Shown here: positions 5,409 to 10,198 of the stretch, one piece after another
How the letters are laid out: each line of letters opens with the position of its first letter
How positions within the stretch are numbered: position 1 is the stretch's first letter
Source: an uncultured bacterium
Lineage (GTDB): Bacteria > Patescibacteria > ABY1 > SG8-24 > 2-12-FULL-60-25
Direction of reading: 5' to 3'
Length of the DNA: 10,198 bases
NCBI GenBank assembly: GCA_937863195.1
Contig: CALMET010000095.1
Coordinates: forward strand, 1-10,198
Made by a program: the position numbers and the translations under genes
Notes under the pieces: generated by a model
What the model was told of the DNA's origin: nothing
The model's database searches: none
Seen by the model: the letters and a program-made list of their open reading frames with translations, nothing else

Positions 5409-7367
5409 TTACTTCTTTACGACGCCTTTACCTTTAGCGCCTTCGTCGTCTTCAAGATCGGTGGTCAATGCTGATAGCGTCTGAGTTATAGGTTCGTTTA
5501 ACAAGCTATCAGATGCGGCAAACAGCATATTGCTGGTGAGCGAGGCAAAGCGTCCGCTATCGAGTGGGTTTGGCGTTAATTTCACCTCAAAAGAGACTTC
5601 GGCAGTGCGCACATCTTCGGGCATCCGGTTCAATGTCCAACGCAATTCTCTTGTCGAGGTCGTAAATGAGAGCGTACCAGCACCTACTTCTTTTGCTCCG
5701 ACAAATACCACAGACTCAGGCAAGGTGGTCGTGACCGTTAGATTTTCAAGTGCATGAAGCTTTTTATCGATGGCCCAATAGAGACGATACGACGTCGATT
5801 GACCAACCACCGGTGGCAATGGACCCGAACCAATAGGCGCCCCTTCTTCAGTAAAGTAACGAGCGGTGGCAACAAAGACGGCGTCCGAGCGATAACGCAG
5901 GCCGATAGGCTGGGTAGAAACCGAGCGGGCAACCGCTTTTTCACCGGCTTGCTTGATATTGCCGGTAGCGACGATATTGATTTGAGCATCTTTTGTCGTG
6001 GTGGCAACCGCTACGGTTGGCAAGGTGATATCAATAGTGCCTCGATCACCCGGTTTTAATGCCGCCAGCGCTGGGATAGATGTTTTATCAAAGGTAAGAG
6101 TTTGAATGCGTGATTTTGTCGACGTTGTGCCCTTATGTTCATCATCCAAACCTGACCATTGCAAAAATGACGTACCCGTTGCCGAGCGTCCATCTTTAAC
6201 CGATTCAAAAGCGAGCTTTAACGAAATGTCGGTGAGCGTATCAGGACTCGTATTCGAATACGCCAAGGTCACACGCACTGGATCACCGGGAGATATCGTG
6301 CGATCTGACGTCGAACCATTCGCGACAACTTGCAAAGACAAATCACTCGCCAATACTGGCATTGAGGACGAGGCGGTATAAATCAAAATCAGCTTGTCTT
6401 CTTGTTTTTGATGGATCTTGGCAGAGAATTTTTGATCACCTGATGCACCGGCAACAAATGTCCCGACAACGCGCACGGTCGCCGTAGCCCCGGCGCCCAA
6501 TGAATCAAAAGATGTCACTTGTTCTCTTGTAGATGTATTCGTTGTCGTTGTCGCGGACTTTAACGAAAAAGACTCTGGATATTCAATAGTGACATCAAAC
6601 TTCCCTAATGGCTTATCACCTTGATGGACGAGTACAAGCTCAACCGCCACATCGTCACCCGCTACTACGCGCGGAGGTAGATTCCATGCTCCCGCCAAAA
6701 TTGAGCTGGACATGGTAATCGCCTTGGTCGAGAGGGCATCTTTAATATCGGTTGCACCTTGGTCTGGTGCGGTAAGAACGGCCTGTAATGCCGTTACATC
6801 ACCAATATTGCCAAAAGGGATGCCACGCAAGACAATCTTGCCTTCATTGCCTGGACCAATCATACCCAACTTCCATGACATGGCGTCACGGTCGATAGGC
6901 CAAGGATCCATATAGGTGACCTGCAATACTGGAGGGATACCAAGACGCAAGTCGACGTCTTGTATCGTTTGAAACGATGCGTTCTTCCATTTAATGACGT
7001 ATTCGGTTTCTTGGCCGATCACTACCTGTTCTGGGCCACTCACCTCAACCTGCAATGCTGAAAGTTCTTGTTTTGCATGTGGCTGTAGCACAGCTAAGCC
7101 CCACCAAGCGATACCAGACAAGAACAATAAGCCAATGCTGATACCAACAAACCATTTAACCCACCACCAAGAACTGTCGCGTTGCATCTCTTTAAGATCA
7201 GAACTCTCGGCATAGATTTTTTCGAGGCCCTTCTCCATTTCTTCTTCTTGAGATTTTATCTCAGCCGTTTCGGTATCGAAGCGAAAAAACGCTCGCTTCC
7301 AGGGTTTTGCCGTGGTGCGTTCGCGTTTTTCTTTGTGTGGCTGCTGTTTTGGTTGTGATGCACTCAT
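5409..7367 (-). CDS. Membrane-anchored protein with Ig/DUF11-like repeats
   Basis: The protein has 652 residues. The first 70 are hydrophilic and basic, with a likely short coiled coil (about 35-63, Glu/Lys-rich). A Trp-rich edge leads into one membrane helix (about 70-94). The rest is beta-rich and should lie outside the membrane. It appears to hold about four consecutive domains of 110-150 residues (starting near 104, 230, 345 and 500). Each opens with a pattern such as GQETEYVIKWKN, GDDVAVELVLVHQG, GDPVRVTLAYSNTS or GQSTSYRLYWAID, followed by DV/NLTVTTTLPE-type strands. This is the layout of DUF11/Ig-like adhesive or spacer domains. The tail is acidic, then Lys/Gly-rich. The start overlaps the stop of the DUF4012 gene by ATGA and has no Shine-Dalgarno sequence, so translation is probably coupled. 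It probably forms a surface stalk or adhesin; the partner is unknown. Confidence 0.85.
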   Translation of the reverse strand: MSASQPKQQPHKEKRERTTAKPWKRAFFRFDTETAEIKSQEEEMEKGLEKIYAESSDLKEMQRDSSWWWVKWFVGISIGLLFLSGIAWWGLAVLQPHAKQELSALQVEVSGPEQVVIGQETEYVIKWKNASFQTIQDVDLRLGIPPVLQVTYMDPWPIDRDAMSWKLGMIGPGNEGKIVLRGIPFGNIGDVTALQAVLTAPDQGATDIKDALSTKAITMSSSILAGAWNLPPRVVAGDDVAVELVLVHQGDKPLGKFDVTIEYPESFSLKSATTTTNTSTREQVTSFDSLGAGATATVRVVGTFVAGASGDQKFSAKIHQKQEDKLILIYTASSSMPVLASDLSLQVVANGSTSDRTISPGDPVRVTLAYSNTSPDTLTDISLKLAFESVKDGRSATGTSFLQWSGLDDEHKGTTSTKSRIQTLTFDKTSIPALAALKPGDRGTIDITLPTVAVATTTKDAQINIVATGNIKQAGEKAVARSVSTQPIGLRYRSDAVFVATARYFTEEGAPIGSGPLPPVVGQSTSYRLYWAIDKKLHALENLTVTTTLPESVVFVGAKEVGAGTLSFTTSTRELRWTLNRMPEDVRTAEVSFEVKLTPNPLDSGRFASLTSNMLFAASDSLLNEPITQTLSALTTDLEDDEGAKGKGVVKK

Positions 7368-10102
7368 GGAGTTTCAAATAAGATGGCGTTCAGTTGGTCG
7401 GTGTTCCATTTGTTCGATGAGGCGAGGTCGGCATTTGACCAGAGCTGAGTCCAACCTTCTGGTACGGTGATGCTCTGCGTTAACGTGCGACGCGAACCTG
7501 ATTGACTCGTTGAGTTTAGCACATAGGCGGCACGATGCGATTCAGAAGCGCTCGGATACCAGCGTTTGGCGAGTTCAAAAGCGTTAACGGGCAATTTATA
7601 TGAGACGGTGGTCGTCGCCGTTTCACCCGGCTTTAATTGTATCCAGCCGCCAAATGAGGTGCGGCCAAATTCATCCGTGGCAACAAGACCCTCTGAAGTA
7701 ATGCGCTGCTTCTTTTCGATCGAAGCGAGCAAGGCATCGGTACCATCTTGTGGCAGCGGCTGTTCAAAGAGGGTCGATGACGGTGCTTTAAACCCATTAG
7801 CACCCATCAATACCGAACCTTCGGGGGCATAAAAACGAACAAACTGCACATTGTTTACACCGGTAAAAATCGCCCCTTTATCAGCCGTATGTTCGCGGAC
7901 CAAGGTCACGGTATCGGTAATGCTACCATCGTTTGAAATACGAATATCATGGTGGACTTTTTCACGAATCGCCGCGTCTGATTTTTGACCAGCAATATTC
8001 GTACCGATAACAGCCATCGTGTCGCCGATAACCGGCTTCAATTCACCCGTCCAACCATAGCGTGAAAATACGGACTGCTCTTTTTCACGTACCATGTAGA
8101 TTTGCACGTCTTTATTGGTCAATGAAGCGGTAAGGCGCTTAAGTAATTTTGGCTTGAGTTCATTATCCGCCTCAAGCACACGCTCCATCACAAGCGGAAA
8201 GAGATCACCGATAATCTTTTTTGGTTTGTTCTCGGTTTTGTCGTATTCGACTTCGACGGCGCTTTGCAATTCTTGTCTAAAACTCTCGGCGGTAAAGACT
8301 TTGCCGTATTCGGGCATTTCAATCGGACCAATATCTTCAAGCAAACCCTCCATCACCTCAACGTTCACCGCGATCACACCATCAAGTGTCGGCTGGCCGG
8401 AGTCACTCCAAAAGCGGCGGATATTTTCTGCAGAAGCCGCAAAATCTGGGTACCAATTTGCATCTTGAAACTCCCAACGTGCTGAAATCAATGAAATCGG
8501 CTCAGGTGCTTTAACACGTGTTTTGAGCTGACCCTGCAAATCATAAGGACCACCGCCCATCACATGCACTTGTCTTAATTCACCACGATCAACCACGACT
8601 TCGGCCATCGAACCCATGAATCCGCCTGTTGGACGAAGCTCGGAGGAGTTTTGAAAGACAACTAAATAACGACGATGATGGTCTTCGCCAAGAATCGACG
8701 GCATGATTTGGCTAAACTGGCGCACCTCTTGCAGGGCTTTTGATGCCTGCAATAAACGACTCTTTAAATCCGTCACACGCGAGCGCTGTTCATTAGGGAT
8801 AACACTCTCATCGACCTGAGACATCGCTTCATTGGCTTTCGCGATACGTTCTTCAACTTGATCAAGATAGGTCGTAAACACATTCAACCGATCCGTCGAA
8901 AAGCGCGATTCACCCGAGAGCGCCGCATCAGCCCCTTTTGAAAAAAGCGCCGCTGCTTGAGAAGCCTGCTCACCTGCATCAAGCAACGCACGCGCCGATG
9001 CATAAGCGTTGCGCGTTTGTGGCAAAATTTTTGAAAGCGCCACCGCTAACACATTCACATCATTGAGTGCTTGATCAGAGTCTGCAAAGCCTTGAGCCGT
9101 AGCCTGCCACTGTTCGCTGGCTTTTTCTGGACTTGTGGCTAATGCGAGTTCAGCACGTGCAAGCGTTGAACGACCTTGAGATTCGATCGACGTCCACGAA
9201 GAGCGTACTGATCGGGCAAGCGATACGGCACCGGCAGGCAAAGACAAAAGCAAGGCAAACACCATAAAGCTCCCCACCACGCGGATATACGAAATCCGAG
9301 GCACGACAACAGGTACGTCCCAGGCTTCTTCGGCCTCAGTAATAAGATCAGCTTCAGCAAGATGAATATCGGTAGCAACTTCGCGCGCTCGGCCTTTTAG
9401 ACCGCTAAAGACATCGCTCAAACGCTCACGCAAACGCGCAAATCGCGAATGATGCACGATCACCTCTTCTTCGATCATCTCTGGTGCCAAAGGCTCCGGG
9501 ATGATGACCGGCGTCAGCGAAATCATCTTGACCAACGGCAAGCGCATGCGGCTTGAAAAGCTGTTTTGCGATTCAAAAGCATCCTCAGCATCATACGGTG
9601 TATACTGATCAATCAGCCATTCTTCACGAATAAGCGGGACCTGAAGCGCCGTCAGTCCTTCAATCGCGCCCATGCTCGCCGCGGATTCAACAGGAGCCTG
9701 CCAAGATGGTGCAAATTTCCAGGCATCGTCGATGGATTGTTTTTGGATGCGCTGCGCCATGCGCTTTAATGTCAGTACATGTTCGCTAGGTTCATGTGCT
9801 TGGCGTTTAATCTCAACCAAAGAAGGGCGATCATCTTCAAAAATCGATTCAAGTAATTCGCGATCGCGTGTAATGAATGGATCTTGTACCGCGATGGTTT
9901 CATTTTTTCTTGGATTCGCGATCACTGTCACTTCATGTCTCTCTATTGTCATCCCGAGCGACGACGCAGGAGGATTCGAGGGATCCACAAAAACAACGCT
10001 CTCGAGCTGGGACTCGAGTTGTTGGCGAAGATTCATCATCTTCCACATCGGGACTTCGGTTTTTTTTGCGCGTGGACGTGGCATGGAACGCGTGCGTCGC
10101 AC
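7364..10102 (-). CDS. DUF4012 domain membrane protein
   Basis: The protein has 912 residues. A long charged N-terminal region (1-270) should be cytoplasmic. One membrane helix spans about 272-294. A helical, Ala/Gln-rich stretch (about 300-470) is probably an extended coiled segment outside the membrane. The DUF4012 core follows with YLVVFQNSSELRPTGGFMGS (479-498) and DANWYPDFAASAEN (547-560), both typical of the family, then a beta-rich C-terminal part. DUF4012 is common in Patescibacteria and some Actinobacteria, often near polysaccharide or envelope genes; its biochemical role is not established. The GTG at 10102 is the most upstream start, 10 bases after the preceding stop. ATG at 10084 (906 residues) is equally possible, and neither has a ribosome-binding site. 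Residues 40-52 are encoded by an interspersed-repeat-like sequence, and an A8 run lies near the start. Confidence 0.9.
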   Translation of the reverse strand: MRRTRSMPRPRAKKTEVPMWKMMNLRQQLESQLESVVFVDPSNPPASSLGMTIERHEVTVIANPRKNETIAVQDPFITRDRELLESIFEDDRPSLVEIKRQAHEPSEHVLTLKRMAQRIQKQSIDDAWKFAPSWQAPVESAASMGAIEGLTALQVPLIREEWLIDQYTPYDAEDAFESQNSFSSRMRLPLVKMISLTPVIIPEPLAPEMIEEEVIVHHSRFARLRERLSDVFSGLKGRAREVATDIHLAEADLITEAEEAWDVPVVVPRISYIRVVGSFMVFALLLSLPAGAVSLARSVRSSWTSIESQGRSTLARAELALATSPEKASEQWQATAQGFADSDQALNDVNVLAVALSKILPQTRNAYASARALLDAGEQASQAAALFSKGADAALSGESRFSTDRLNVFTTYLDQVEERIAKANEAMSQVDESVIPNEQRSRVTDLKSRLLQASKALQEVRQFSQIMPSILGEDHHRRYLVVFQNSSELRPTGGFMGSMAEVVVDRGELRQVHVMGGGPYDLQGQLKTRVKAPEPISLISARWEFQDANWYPDFAASAENIRRFWSDSGQPTLDGVIAVNVEVMEGLLEDIGPIEMPEYGKVFTAESFRQELQSAVEVEYDKTENKPKKIIGDLFPLVMERVLEADNELKPKLLKRLTASLTNKDVQIYMVREKEQSVFSRYGWTGELKPVIGDTMAVIGTNIAGQKSDAAIREKVHHDIRISNDGSITDTVTLVREHTADKGAIFTGVNNVQFVRFYAPEGSVLMGANGFKAPSSTLFEQPLPQDGTDALLASIEKKQRITSEGLVATDEFGRTSFGGWIQLKPGETATTTVSYKLPVNAFELAKRWYPSASESHRAAYVLNSTSQSGSRRTLTQSITVPEGWTQLWSNADLASSNKWNTDQLNAILFETP
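9947..9986 (+). repeat. Interspersed-repeat-like sequence inside the DUF4012 gene
   Basis: Plus-strand TGTCATCCCGAGCG (9947-9960) and CGAGGGATCC (9977-9986) flank a GC-rich middle. Together they match the general pattern TCATCCCGAGCG...CGAGGGATC, which I know as a short dispersed repeat in many bacterial genomes. The outer ATCCC and GGGAT can pair. On the coding strand it is read in frame as DPSNPPASSLGMT (residues 40-52). Only one copy is in the window, so its repeat status rests on recall. Confidence 0.5.
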
Positions 10103-10112
10103 CGATTCTTGT

Positions 10113-10198
10113 TTAAGCGCTTTTCAACGTATCAACCATCGCTGACGCAACAGCCGACCAACGATGACGAAGGCGAACCGCTTCACCTCCGAGTAAAG
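10113..10198 (-). CDS. 3' end of an upstream gene, cut by the window edge
   Basis: One minus-strand frame, from 10196 to the TAA at 10115-10113, reads LLGGEAVRLRHRWSAVASAM and a short tail. Gly-Glu-Ala followed by a basic helix with an aromatic and small residues resembles the last helix of many GT4-type glycosyltransferases, but 27 residues are too few to name it. It ends 10 bases before the GTG of the DUF4012 gene, so the two probably share an operon. A second frame is also open here, ending in TGA at 10126-10124 (FVIVGRLLRQRWLIR), and cannot be excluded. Confidence 0.45.
   Translation of the reverse strand, partial: LLGGEAVRLRHRWSAVASAMVDTLKSA

Noticed and set aside
10060..10067. A8 run near the start of the DUF4012 gene as a phase-variation switch
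   Set aside because: A single short homopolymer in a Lys-rich stretch is expected by chance, and there is no further evidence.

Overview
The window most likely comes from a member of the Candidate Phyla Radiation (Patescibacteria, Parcubacteria-like). Three things suggest this: a large DUF4012 protein with a long cytoplasmic head, next to membrane-anchored Ig-like and baseplate-J-like surface proteins; a compact threonyl-tRNA synthetase without its TGS domain; and very short intergenic gaps. GC content is near 50% and the genetic code looks standard, since TGA ends several genes. This placement is inferred from gene content and was not tested by a tree.

Layout. Positions 1-1435 (+) hold two tandem paralogous genes of unknown function. 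The first is cut by the left edge, each has a strong terminator, and the second has its own promoter. Converging on them, thrS runs 3251 to 1452 (-). Its leader contains the most notable element of the window: a T-box-like antiterminator with a UGGAACC bulge, followed by an attenuator-like hairpin and T-tract directly before the start codon. Upstream (3466-3936, -) is a small Cys-rich, zinc-ribbon-like protein of unknown function. Its 3' end may carry a frameshift, because a plausible continuation lies in another frame. A 13-bp terminator hairpin separates it from the envelope cluster.

The envelope cluster (4047-10198, -) reads, in transcription order: the end of an unidentified gene, a 912-residue DUF4012 membrane protein, a 652-residue membrane-anchored protein with Ig/DUF11-like repeats (ATGA overlap with the previous gene), and a 433-residue single-pass protein with a baseplate-J-like domain. 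The last has its own extended -10 promoter and probably a nearly leaderless mRNA. All three large proteins share one topology: cytoplasmic N-terminus, one membrane helix, large exported C-terminal part. They probably work together at the cell surface.

An interspersed-repeat-like sequence is translated in frame in the DUF4012 gene. In three gaps a terminator is followed within 6-8 nt by a TTGAC(A/G) hexamer, so transcription units are packed end to end. No tRNA, rRNA, CRISPR array or transposase was seen, and no gene-free stretch exceeds 300 bases.
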